A stretch of DNA of 64,000 bases from Tetracladium setigerum (Eukaryota; Ascomycota; Leotiomycetes; Helotiales), in NCBI GenBank assembly GCA_031472005.1, contig PZJY01000002.1, forward strand, positions 3,410,001 to 3,474,000, in the 5' to 3' direction. A program made the position numbers and the translations under genes. Shown here piece after piece: positions 24,159-35,434 of the stretch. Below the pieces are notes generated by a model. It was given only the letters and a program-made list of their open reading frames with translations. It was not told the origin of the DNA and searched no databases. Within the stretch, counting starts at the first letter, position 1. Every line of letters begins with the position of its first letter.

Positions 24159-25054
24159 GTAGTTAGTTGAAGACTTGATAGTCAAATTATAGCTTGCATG
24201 GAGGGCAATTGGAGTTTTGAGATGGGATATTGAGGATTATAGGAATTAATATAGCAATAAGAGAAGGAAAGAGAGAAAGCGCCTCATAGCTGTCTAGAAT
24301 CGCACAATTATGTGCACAATACCAGTACCAAAACTAATGGAAAATACTGAAGATCAAGGAGATTTAATAAACGCTTCCATCCTTTACAATTCTAGGAGGA
24401 GGGCAGCACTTGATGATTTCAACCAGCCAAAGAAAGAGATGTAAACAGAGATATATAGACGAGGAGGAGGGAGGTTCCGTTGGTCGTCAATCCACTTCAC
24501 ATTTCTTTCTGCCTTAGGCTTCAACACTGCTTTCTCTCCCCACTAAAAGTCTCTACCGAGCTATCCTCTCGAACCTTCCAGAGACCTTTCAACCTCTTTC
24601 TTCCCTTCCTCTTCTTCTTCTTCTTCTTCTTTTTCTTTGAGCTTCGCAACCTCCGCAAACAATACCCGCCACCTCTACCTACCTTCACCTTCTGTATGCT
24701 TGTCCGAGGTCGTCACTTCTTCATTGAAGCCGCACACTAAAGATCCAGCACAATCTTCCTCTCTCTGTCTCACCGCATCTTAAATTCCGAAATTCCATCA
24801 CCACCAACAAGTACGTTCGCAGCTGCTTCCCTCAATCTCCCCCTTACTTCCCCCGGGTATTTCAAATGATGATACACAAGCTGGCACCAGTCCTAGACCG
24901 ATTTTGTACTCAATGTTCTGCTGAAAATGCTATGCGCCTACGGGCCTCCTTCTGATTCAATCCCACATCCAGCCTCATTCTTCGCTGCAAAAACTTCTCT
25001 GAATCTCTTGCTAACAAGCTTTTCGGATAGTAAACCTCCCACCGACTGCCAATC
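24159..25054. other. AHA1 promoter and leader
   Basis: No gene is supported. A (TTC)n run lies at about 24611-24632 and CT-rich leader-like sequence follows to 25054. Short ORFs at 24480 and 24927 have no domain and overlap this leader. Confidence 0.55.
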
Positions 25055-26187
25055 ATGCTTCACAATCCGAACAACTGGCATTGGGTCAACAAGGACGCCT
25101 CTGTGTGGTGCAAGACATACTTGACCGAGCAGATCAAGGGCGTCAAGGCCGAGGACAATGGCGTAACTGCACAATTGGACAAGCTGGTTAGCATGGACGG
25201 AGACGTTGATGTCAACCAACGCAAGGGCAAGGTCATCACTATCTTCGATGTCAAGCTCGTCATTGAGTACTCTGGTATGTGGCAACGCGACAATCGATCT
25301 CCCAAACATGCTAACCAACTAGGCAAAACCAAGGATGATGAAGATGTCAGCGGTACAATCACAATCCCAGAGGTGGCCCACGACACCGAAGAACATGAGT
25401 ACGTTGTATGTCTGCTCGATTCCTTGGGCATACCGCATCACCCTACTAACGCTCCTGCAGTTCGACATAGACATCTTTAGCGATGCCAACAGCAAAGCAC
25501 CCGTTAAGGATCTCATCCGCTCTAAGATCGTTCCCCAATTGCGAAAGCAATTTGCAAAGCTCGGTCCTGCTCTGATTGCAGAGCATGGAAAAGATATCCA
25601 ACACGCCCCTGGTTCTAACCCATCGAGCGGCATATCGACTCCTAAATACCACGCCCCAAGTACCTCCGCCCTTGCACAGCCAACCCCCAGGCAACCAAGA
25701 AGGCTACCGTTAACACCACCACCGTCACTGATACTGAAGAGTTCCGTGCTCCGGCTTCCGAAATCTACCAAACCTTTACAGACCCACAGAGAATTGCAGC
25801 CTTCACTCGTGCGGCTCCAAAATTGTTTGAGGGTGCCAAGAAGGGTGGTAAATTCGAGTTGTTCGGTGGTAACGTCTCTGGCGAATACCTCGAACTCGTC
25901 GAGCCTACCCAGATCGTACAAAGTTGGCGATTGGATCAATGGCCAAAAGAGCACTACTCCAGGTTGGAAATCAACTTTGACCAGAATGATGTTGACAATG
26001 TCACCGTCATGAGAGTCTCTTGGAGTGGTGTGCCCATTGGTCAGGAAGAGGTCACTAAGAGAAACTGGCGCGAATACTACGTCAGAAGTATCAAGCAAAC
26101 CTTTGGGTAAGTTCATTCTCTCTTGCTCGTACAACATTTTTTGGATCTTTCACTGACGTATCGCCCAGCTTTGGCACTATTCTATGA
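25055..26187 (+). CDS. AHA1: Activator of Hsp90 ATPase AHA1, one frame break in the linker
   Basis: Aha1 is the co-chaperone that binds Hsp90 and accelerates its ATPase cycle in the cytosol. Exons are 25055-25274, 25323-25405, 25461-26106 and 26169-26187. The N-terminal domain carries the hallmark NPNNWHW at residues 4-10 and extends to about 150 (ending KQFAKLGPALIAEHGKDIQ). The C-terminal START-like domain begins near 195 (TDTEEFRAPASEIYQTFTDP) and ends FGFGTIL at the stop. Between them, in a low-complexity linker, the frame changes at the C5 run 25684-25688: one extra C restores a continuous 322-residue protein (968 nt present, 969 needed). Both flanking domains are fully conserved, so inactivation is improbable. 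Confidence 0.93.
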
Positions 26188-27263
26188 TCAATGAGAGGAA
26201 ATGAATCGAATGACTGAATGAAAGAATTTTAGATGCCGAATTAGGATCTTCATCACGAACTTTAGAAATACCAATACAAAGCGTTGCACAAACAAAATAT
26301 CTCTACGCGCACATGACTGTAATGAATTAAGTGGTGAGCACTGTTGTATTGTGAAAAAGTAGCTAGCTGCCCTCAACAGCTCGATGTTCTGTCTTAAGTG
26401 CCCAGTCCATTCACAGCGTCCATACCTGCAGTATTCATTCTCATCCAGAACAAGTCAAATATCATTCAGCCACTGACCTCACAAGCTATCATCACTCACG
26501 AGAGGCAGAAAAACGCCCAAGCTTCTTACATCATCATTCTTCTTTCTATTCCAAAAATTATCTACATTTTCATCTACACAATTTATCTCAGAGGTGTGAG
26601 CAATATATAGATATATACTCTTTGTCAACTAAATATCATTGGGCATACATGGAGCGAGATCTCATGCAGCGCGACGACGACCACCACCACCACCACCAAC
26701 AAACTAAGCTCCCTCATCTCATCTGATATAACAATAAACCACCGACCCCGCAAAACGCTATGTAAGGTAGGTATGCTTTCAATTCCATAACTTCCAAAAT
26801 CACATAAAAAAAAGACAAGACGAGACACAAGCATTGACATGAAAAGGAAAAGTTGGAAGGAGGGGTAATAGTCAGGATCTGCCTTCGCCGCTCCCTATTC
26901 GGGGAAGTAATGAGGGTATGTAGGTATGTGTACAAAGAATCCAAATGCAAAAGTAAATTAGCAGATTAGCAAATTAACAAGAATAATTCAAAAGTAGAGA
27001 CGGAAGAAAAAGGGAATTATCTGTCTTTTCATCTTTTCATCTTTTCATCTTTTCCAAGAAAATAGAGGATGAAAAGAAGAAGAAGAAGAAACCGTGCTGC
27101 TGCCGAATTTCATACCATTCATGCTCCTCATACAAAACGAAAAAAGTCAAATCGATGACTTTTTGGTTTCCACAAGCAAACCAGTACCACCAGCTTACTT
27201 GATTGCTTGTGTTTTTTTTTTTTGCCTTTGCCTCTCCGTGTGTTGGCTGGTCTCGATTGTTGT
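26188..27263. other. Convergent 3' region of AHA1 and the flippase gene
   Basis: No gene is supported. It contains a CCA-type triplet run at about 26680-26698, four copies of an 8-mer at 27024-27055 and an AGA-rich run near 27070-27090. The ORFs on both strands are repeats of these low-complexity tracts. Confidence 0.55.
27024..27055. repeat. Four tandem copies of TCTTTTCA
   Basis: Units start at 27024, 27032, 27040 and 27048; the last differs at its final base. It lies in the convergent spacer downstream of the flippase gene. Confidence 0.85.
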
Positions 27264-30200
27264 TCATCTCGAGACAACTCGCATCTCCATATCCTCATCC
27301 ACATTCTTTTTCCTCAACCCCAAAAATCCCCTCCCGTGGGATTTCTTAGCCGCAGGCTCAACAGCCTGTAACGACACATCTTCTTCCGCCTTTGGCGGCC
27401 CTCCATTCAAGATATCCGCCACGCCAATATCAACATCCTTCTTCTCCTCTTCAGGCAAGTTCCAGCCTTCCTCCTCCCTCCTCAGGGTCTCGGCAAACCT
27501 CTTCCTCACCTCCGGATCCTTCTGCAACACCTGGAAGATATCGGTATCATTCGGCCAAAAACTCTTTCTCAAACTCTGCACACCGAGTTCGAAGACGGTA
27601 ACGGAGAGGAGGGTGAGGATGAGGATGAGCCACCAGGTGAGATCGCGGCCGTAGTGGTAGGTGAAGCCGTCGCGGATGTTGTAGAGGAGACGCGTCTTGG
27701 TCGTGTAGCCATAGAGACCGGAGAGCGCGACGTTCCAGATCCAGTAGCCTGTGATTGTGATGAGACATCCGGCGATGGGGATGATGGTTTTGTTGTGGAC
27801 TTCGATGATGCTTTTTTTTGAACGTCATTAGTATGGAGAGGGTATGGTTGATTAAGGGGGTTTGAAAGGGGGTAGAGGGCAACTTACAGGCATTTGATAT
27901 TGATGTGGATAACGCAAGCAGCGAGACAGAGCGTTCCGAGAGACATCAGATCTTGATTATCCTCGAAGTTGAATTGTCGATAAATACCCCACATTGTGAA
28001 ATAAATAACCATAGCGTCGGCAACAGCCATGAACATCCAAGCGAGGTATTTCTTGAAATTGAAGGCCTGGTTGGTTTGTCCATAGGAGTACAGCTCTGGA
28101 ACTGCCAAGAGAGTCAAGGCGTCCAAATCTTGCTCGCATATACCAAGCAGAATGACAGCCAGAGAGGTCAAGAGCGAATTGAACACCGTGAGAGAAGTTG
28201 CCTCGAAAAGAGATGTCCCACTATAGCCGTTCCATCGTTGGTACAAAGCCTGTACCATGTAAAACATCAATTCCTTCCAGAAAGTGGCGAGAATGTATTT
28301 CCCCGTCCGCACATAATTCCATCTTCCATGCACGAACAAAAGTCGTTGCAGGAATCTGAATTGGGCAATAGAGTAGTCCGAAATTCTGGCGGCTTGGAGA
28401 CCTTCTTTGCCACTGACTCCAATACCGACATGAGCCTCTTGAATCATTGAAATATCGTTGGCACCGTCACCGATAGCAAGAGTCATGGATTTCTTGACTT
28501 TCGTGCGGATCTGCCTCACGAGGGAAGCTTTTTGGCTGGGGGAGGCACGGCAGCAAATAACGGAATCGGCGGCTACGACCAAGTTGAAGAACAAATCAGC
28601 AAGTGCCTCGTCGTTGTTGATATCGGCGAGCGTTTGACCGTCGACTACAATCACAGAATGTGCTATGCTGCCGTTGGTGATGTTGATCCGGGCGGTGGCC
28701 ATGACTTCCTCCACATCTCCTAATGTGTGATCTAAAATAACGACATCCGAGTAGTTCTTTGCGATTCTCGCCGAATGCGCGATATTGATAGCAGTTTCTC
28801 GTTTGTCACCAGTGAGCATCCAAATTTTGATGTTTGCTCTTCGTAGCTTGTCGACAGTCTCGGGAACGCCCTTTTGAAGCTTGTCTTCGATGGCAGTGGC
28901 ACCCACAAGATCAAGATTCGTCTCAACCATTTCACCAGCTGCCTCGATAAGGTTTTGTCGATCCACAAGGCTAGTAGTTGCCTCGGCGTATACTTTCTTC
29001 CAAGCTGTGTATTCTTGTTCATCCAAGTAACGATATCCATAGAGAAGGGTTCGTAGACCTTCGGTAGCAAAATCGTCAATATGCTGGAAACAACGCTCAA
29101 ATACTGCCGAGTCGTCCAGGGCAACGCCCTCCTCAATCATGTTCTCGTCAAAGGGATCAATCTGGCTTGAATCTCTCCGCTCGGAGCTAAAGGAATCTCT
29201 GTGAATTGAAGACTTGGAAGAGCTGTAACCGCTGATGTTGTCTTCCTGGTAGCGATCGCTCTTCTCCGACCCGTCGTCACGAATAGACTTCAATCTGGTG
29301 CTGGCCATACTTGGTCTGCCGGCTCCAAGACTTGGCCTGCCCGCACCAATGCTTTTGCGGCTTGCAGTTCGAGACAGACTGTAACTATTCCTGCCACTTT
29401 GCGAGCTCATTCTGCGCAGTGCCTCTTCAACCTCAAGACTCTTCCTGTTGCTAGACGCCCGTTTGATCTCCGTTAACTTTTGAAGGGCAAGCGGAGCGAG
29501 CCTTAATCGTGGTAAGATGGCAGAGTCTGCTCCTTTGCAGATAATGCAGATCTTTCCGTTTGGAAATCGCACCACGATACTCATCCTCTTTCTTAGACTA
29601 GAGAATTCGATGACATCAAGAATCTGGTATGTCTCAGTGACGGGTTCGAAGGAATCGGCTCGGCCTGGGTATTTCAGCACAATGGTCTGTCCCGGTCTGT
29701 CGATAACCAGCCACCCAAGATCCTGTGCAGCCTTCACCAGAGCCAACTCATCAGGAGACGCGGCTTGAAACTCGATCTCGCCATTCTCTTGAACTTCGGG
29801 AAGACAAGTGTGACACAGGGCGAGTGAGAGGAGGAAGAACTTGGCTTTCTTGGTGAAGACGCTGTGAGGCTTGTTCTTCATGTATTGTAGGAGTTCTTCG
29901 GTACGGTATTCTGGCATTTGTTGGTCAGGACGAGCAGAGGATCTCCAAATGGAATTTGATCTGCGGATTGAAGGTGGCGCAAGATCGGGATTACTGGGGC
30001 TCTCGAGGACGGATTTCTCCTTCTTTTGGGATGTTTTTGCAACACCCTTTCCCTTATTCTTTTTCCTTTTCGAGTCTTGGATCTTTTGTTCAAGCTCGAC
30101 TGCTTCCTTTTGCAAGTCGAAGTCATGCAACCATGCATATCCGGCGACACTGAACTTGCGGAATCTCATAACATTGTCCGTTAGAGTTCCTGTCTTGTCT

Positions 30201-32317
30201 GAAAATACATAGTCCACTTGTCCCAGATTTTCAAGAATGGTGGTCGTGTTGCATACCATAGGGGTGTTGGAGACAGGATCATACATCTCCACATCTGTCA
30301 TGAAAAGAAGCTGGCCGATTTTGATGATTTCGAGACTGACGTAGAGTGACAGCGGGATCAAAGTATTGAAAAGAATGATGTATCCGATGAAGATCTGCTG
30401 AATAGGCACAGTGGCATCGTTCAAATACCAAGAATTGTACTCAGTATCTTTTCGCCAGGCCAGGTATGCGCCCGTGCATCCTACTGATAACAAGATAGTG
30501 AAGATAACCAAGAGCACAACAATCTTGTTGGTGAGGATTTGCATACCCGGTGCCTTGATTCGAGGGTTCTTGTTTGCATTCATTCGAATCTTGCAGTCTT
30601 CACCGGTGTTGATAACCATAGCGATGATGTGTGAAGTGTTTCTCAAAGTACTGCCTCGGAATACAACTTCGTTGGTTGTAAGTGGCAGAGTCTCTCCATT
30701 GACAGTGACTCTTCCGTCGAAATTGTATAGATCGATGTTTGGGTCTTCGATCACAACATGGGCGCGACATGCGGCGACATCATCAATGGTGCTGCAATTC
30801 TTCAAGAGACCTGGCGATGCTTGCTTGCTCTTCAGGTTGGTCTCGCCATCCAGCGCCATAGTGTCAATGTACGCAATGCCATTAGGACCAGTGGCATGAA
30901 GTATAACAACGTCTGCTGGGACATCATCGTTTCGTTCAAGCTTGATAATGTCTCCAACTTTGACATCTTTCCATTTTAGTGAAGTCCAGAGCTTCAAGGC
31001 ACCAGACGGGTGAGTATCTCGTTCTTCAGATGGTAACTTCACCCTCTCTTTCGTAGGCAATATGTGCTTTGCACGCTTGAATCCCAGCTTGGAGCGTTTC
31101 TTGTGATCAAGTGGAGTATACGAGTGGAAAACTTGAGTCTATAGAAATTGTTAGCCGATGTTGCCGGTGACGTGATGAGTGAGCCTGTACACATCGTACA
31201 AATAGAAGATACTTACAACTTTCTTGTTCTCAACCTGGTCTAGTTTGTATCGGCGGAAATCATCATACCCTTCCTTTCCCATACTAAGTGCCACGAATAC
31301 CGCGAGGGGAGCAATTGTCGTCCAAGAACCAATTGTACTCAACCCCGGTATCAACTGCAAGATACCCACGATCAGGAAGTACGCATTTGCAAGCTTCGAG
31401 AATTGGAAGAACAATTGACGTGGGATGAAATCCCAGAGGGTATATCGACTTGACCGAATTGAATTATCGATATAAGGAACACCCTTCCTCTCATCGATCA
31501 GATCCACCTTTCGCGACGCATCCAGATCAATATGTCGCCCATCCTTCGAAGGAGGGATGACCTTTCTCCGAAAGATGAAGTTTGCTGTAGCCGTCTGGTA
31601 TGCCTCGATCTTCCTTTTCACTTCCCCGACCCTTGATCGCTTCTTCACCCATGTATTGTTGTATTGAGGCAAGCCCGACACTACCGATCCCTTCCTCACA
31701 TTTTCCTTCCTTGGTTCTGACGTCGAAGAACCTGCTTCTGAATTTGCGGACTCGTTTTCCTTAATCGTAGATACTCGTGTATGATGATCGCCTCCACCTT
31801 GTCTCTCCTCCAGTACCCCAGATTCACGACCAGTGTCTCGGGAAGAACTCGGCTCGCCATTGCCAACCCCATTGTTCTCCTCCCCAGCATTATCCGAACG
31901 CTGCGTAATGGTCCTCGTAAACAAAGCCCTGCGCAGCGAATATCCACGATCTCTCGTCCTCGAAGCCGACAAAGGCGGCGTCGCAGTCGTTGACGCAGTC
32001 GTTGACGCAGCCGCACCAGCACCAGCAGTCGGATTTGGGCCACCAGAAGATGATAGCCTGCCCTCACTCGATACTGTCCTGGATCGCTCTGCACTCGGTC
32101 TAACAACAGATTCTGGCCCATCGCCAGTAGACGATCCTAAACCCGGAGAACCCGCAATCTCGGCCCTCTCGACATCTATATCCTGCGAGAAGCGCACACG
32201 CTGCAATTCTGATGTCGTTCGCGTTCCTATAGATGGCCGGGAAGGCGCTTCTCGTCCTGCTGAAGGCGATGGAGACGATGGGCCACCGCCTCCTCCTGTT
32301 TTGCTGGCGTCCGCCAT
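27264..32317 (-). CDS. DNF3: P4-ATPase phospholipid flippase, DNF3-like
   Basis: This is an aminophospholipid/phospholipid flippase expected in Golgi, endosomal or plasma membranes. Exons are 32317-31217, 31138-27888 and 27810-27264, giving 1632 residues. The ATG at 32317 (MADASK) is used because a stop lies upstream in frame and no earlier ATG exists. The first 230 residues are Ser/Gly/Ala-rich and disordered. The conserved start of the P4 core is the FSKLANAYFLIVGILQ helix. Then come DGETNLK (about 465), the helix with PLSLYVSLEIIK in place of the usual PISL, the phosphorylated Asp in DKTGT (about 680), KGAD, TGDKRETA and GDGANDISMI. The C-terminal helices end in a Lys/Glu-rich cytosolic tail. 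The long insert between DKTGT and the nucleotide-binding domain and the overall order fit the Dnf3 clade better than Drs2 or Neo1, but clade assignment needs a tree. Confidence 0.9.
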
Positions 32318-33506
32318 TCCGAGATGTTCGTCGTGAAGCGCATCCAAAGAGTCAATGAGGGCGGATGGGCTCCGTCAGTCGCAGAACGTGTTGGTTCTTA
32401 TTGGAGGTAGTCCGGATGACTGGGAATGAAGCGTGGATCAAGAGTCTAGGGTATATTAACAAACAACACACAGCGAGGTCATCGTGCCAGCGTAGGGACA
32501 GCTGAGGTGGGTTGAAGGGTTACACGGGCGCAGCATTGAGGGAAGGAAATAATTATATTGTCGGGGCTTTGTCAGGATCCCAAGGCGCGTCTTCAACAGC
32601 AGCGAAATGAAGTCTTGGAAGAAAAGCACGGTTATTTCGAATGCGATTGTGGCGCAGCGGGTACTGCTGCTCTCCATTCCCCAATCCCCATTATTATCCA
32701 ACCCCTCCACCACGTTGACGGCTACTACTTGTATTGCACCCACACCGGCCGGAAGCAGTGTTTGCTTTGGTTGGTACACTACGCTTCATCCGCGTGTACT
32801 CCGTACGAACAATAAGATCTTACCTACCAAAGGTATGTATATCCTCACTCTCTCATCACAATCAAGGTGGTTATATAGAACGAATTCCATTATTAAGTCC
32901 CCCATGATATCATCACACAAGCAGAATGCAGCAAATTTAATTCAAAACCCATCGCTCCTCCATATTTTAACTTGTAAAAGCCCTCCCTCCCACCGTTCGC
33001 TGTTCCAAACATATCCATGCTTTCCACCACCTTCCCTTCCCACCAAGGAATCTCCTCTGGAGATCCCATTACACCAAACACAAAAAAGACGAAGCTGTGA
33101 AGTTTGTATATTTGGAAAAAGTTGCGCCCACACAAAAAAATATACCCAAAATTGGGCGTCGATCGCTGTACCAGACACGCATGACCGCGAGAAAGTTCGT
33201 CATGCAAGTTCGTGGCGTTGAAAACAAACGAAATGAAAGGAGATGCTGGTAAAAGGGAAAAAAAAGAAAAGATTGTCCACCATTCTGAGGTGCAATTTGG
33301 AAACATAAAAGTTCAGACGAAATCGAAAGACCGAGGCCTTGATGTATAGTTGGCTTGGTCGACTCAAACACCTTTAACGCCCCTCCAGCAGAATGTCGAG
33401 CGAACAGGGACGAATCTGCCGTCCCTTTCATTCCTCGAACCATATACTGCAGGCTCCCGCGCACATCCACGAAACTTTGGGCTAACCGATATACGGCGAG
33501 CTACGT
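32318..33506. other. Flippase promoter and homeobox 3' flank
   Basis: No gene is supported. A TACTCCGTA motif occurs at 32797-32805. The longest ORF (32607-33221, plus) shows no domain and overlaps opposing ORFs of similar length, as random open sequence does. Confidence 0.55.
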
Positions 33507-35434
33507 TCACTGTGGGATAGCCTCGGGGGAAAGGCTTGCAGGCGGCTCATCGAAAGACACGAGTTGATTCATGTCCATGTCCGCCGCATGCTGTTCTGCG
33601 TAGGCTGGAGAGTGCGGGTGCATTGGTAGATTGAGAGAGTGTTTGCTGTACATCTCGTTCAGGTTGTGGCCATCCTCGGACATGCTGGGCTTGTGATCTT
33701 GGCCCATTCTATACATATCCGCTGAAGCACTGCGGTGCATCATGGAAAGTGGCGGTGACTGATCCACAATGGCGGGATCCCATGACTCATGAAGGAGAGG
33801 GGGGAGACCGAGGGTGGAATCATCGATCCAGAGTCACCCATTGGGTTGGGAGACAGGTATGGCACTTGGAAGTTTGTGCCGTTGTAGTTTGACGCTGGAA
33901 TGCCCTGTGACTCGGGTCCTTGCGTAAAGAATCCAGGACTTGCATATTCTGATGGCGAGGTGGCAGCTGCAGACATGGGGTATTGTCTGTAATCCATGCC
34001 ATAACCCGTTGCTGTATCGATTCGAAGATTAGGACCGATAGGACCCAAGTTGTTGGGTTGCTGTGGGATTGGGGCAAAAATGTTCGGGTTGTGGTGGATT
34101 TGTTGCTGTGTCTCTCCTGGGTGTTGGATGAGGAAAGAGGGCATCGGCGCATGGAACATGGAGAAGTCAACGGCCATTGGAACGGATCGACTTCTTTGCC
34201 TCTTGTGGCCCGGTCCGCGTGGGCCTGGGTGCATGTTTACACCCCATCCCTCCTGGAACATACCTACATGTGCTTGAGCGTTGTAGTTTGGCTGCGATGC
34301 AGGACGGTGGCCTGTGGGAGAGACTGGAGCGGAGGCTGAGATTTGCTGTGCGTCAAAGTAGGTGTTGTGTCGGTTCATGAACGATTCGAGGGAAATCAAG
34401 TTGGCAAGCTGGCCGCTCAAAACTTTCGGGTTACCACCAAGAGAGTGGATCATGATCTGAGATGCCTGTTGCTGTTCTGTGAAATCACCGCACTGGAAAA
34501 ATCCACCAGATCCAGACGAGTCCATGAAGAAGTTTGGAGCACGGTTCAACTCGACTACCAATCCACCTGGCTTTCCAGCAGCAAGATCCTCGTGTTCCAG
34601 GAAGATGTTCTTGATAGCAGCAAAGGGGTATTCGATTTTGTAGCCGGCACTGTCGTTGTTGATATAATATGTCATACAAGCTTTTTCGGGCGAGTAGAAA
34701 ATAATCAAATCCATAGTGTTCTGTCCTATGCGTCTCCAGGATCCAATTCCGAGAGAACGGCACGAAAAGTGATGGATAACTGAATCTCGTTAGCCGCGAC
34801 CTACACGACCGATCTTTTAAACACGTACCAACTTTGCCTTGGTGGTTTGGATCACCACCCATGGCCATTTGACCATTGCCGTAGGGAATCATACTTGAGC
34901 GGCCGAGGAAGTTGCCTCCCAGTGACTTTCCCGACTCCATTGCCTGCATCGCGAGGTAGTTACGCATTGACTCGGGAATTCCATCACAGTCTTCACCGCT
35001 TTCAATACTCTTCTTCGCAATGAGCTTTATTTTTGCTCGCCTGTATATTCGGTTAGTTGCCGTATTATCTGAGCCGCGGGTGAGCCCCTTTCCACGCACC
35101 TATTCTGGAACCAAATTTGCACCGATCGCTCGGTCATGCTAATCTTTTCGGCGATTTGTTCCCTCACCGTAGCTGTTGGTGTAGGATTCTTGTTGAACTC
35201 AACCTCCAATGTAACCAGCTGATCTTGTGTCGCGCGTTGGCGCTTTTGGTTCTTCTGCTGTTGAGTCAAGGTACTTTTTCGGGGAGGCCTGCGGGAGCTT
35301 GAGGTGGTGCTGGCCGAGTTTGATATGGTAGGACTTGGAGTTGATGACATCTTGATGGACCCGTTCTCGGGTGACAATTCGCAGGACATGTCTTTCGTGT
35401 CTGGGGTCAAGTGCCTCGAGGATATCTCGTCCAT
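33507..35434 (-). CDS. Homeobox transcription factor (fungal Phx1/Pho2-like), one frame break
   Basis: This is a sequence-specific nuclear regulator of a family linked in other fungi to development and stationary-phase or stress survival. Exons are 35434-35100, 35040-34829 and 34779-33507, about 606 residues. The homeodomain spans about residues 50-115: KRQRATQDQLVTLEVEF for helix 1 and the invariant helix 3 WFQNRRAKIK, split by the first intron after codon 'FQN'. A second conserved block near residues 205-300 (IIFYSPEKACMTYYIN to LVVELNRAPNFF) is typical of this fungal subfamily. The rest is Pro/Gln/Met-rich. At the GGG run 33779-33781 (minus-strand reading) the frame changes; one added base continues into DPAIVDQSPPLSMMHR and on to the stop at 33507 (1820 nt present, 1821 needed). 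Upstream lies a 4.3-kb spacer. Confidence 0.85.

Noticed and set aside
25319..26137. 272-codon minus-strand ORF opposite AHA1
   Set aside because: It is antisense to a confidently identified conserved gene and has no domain of its own.
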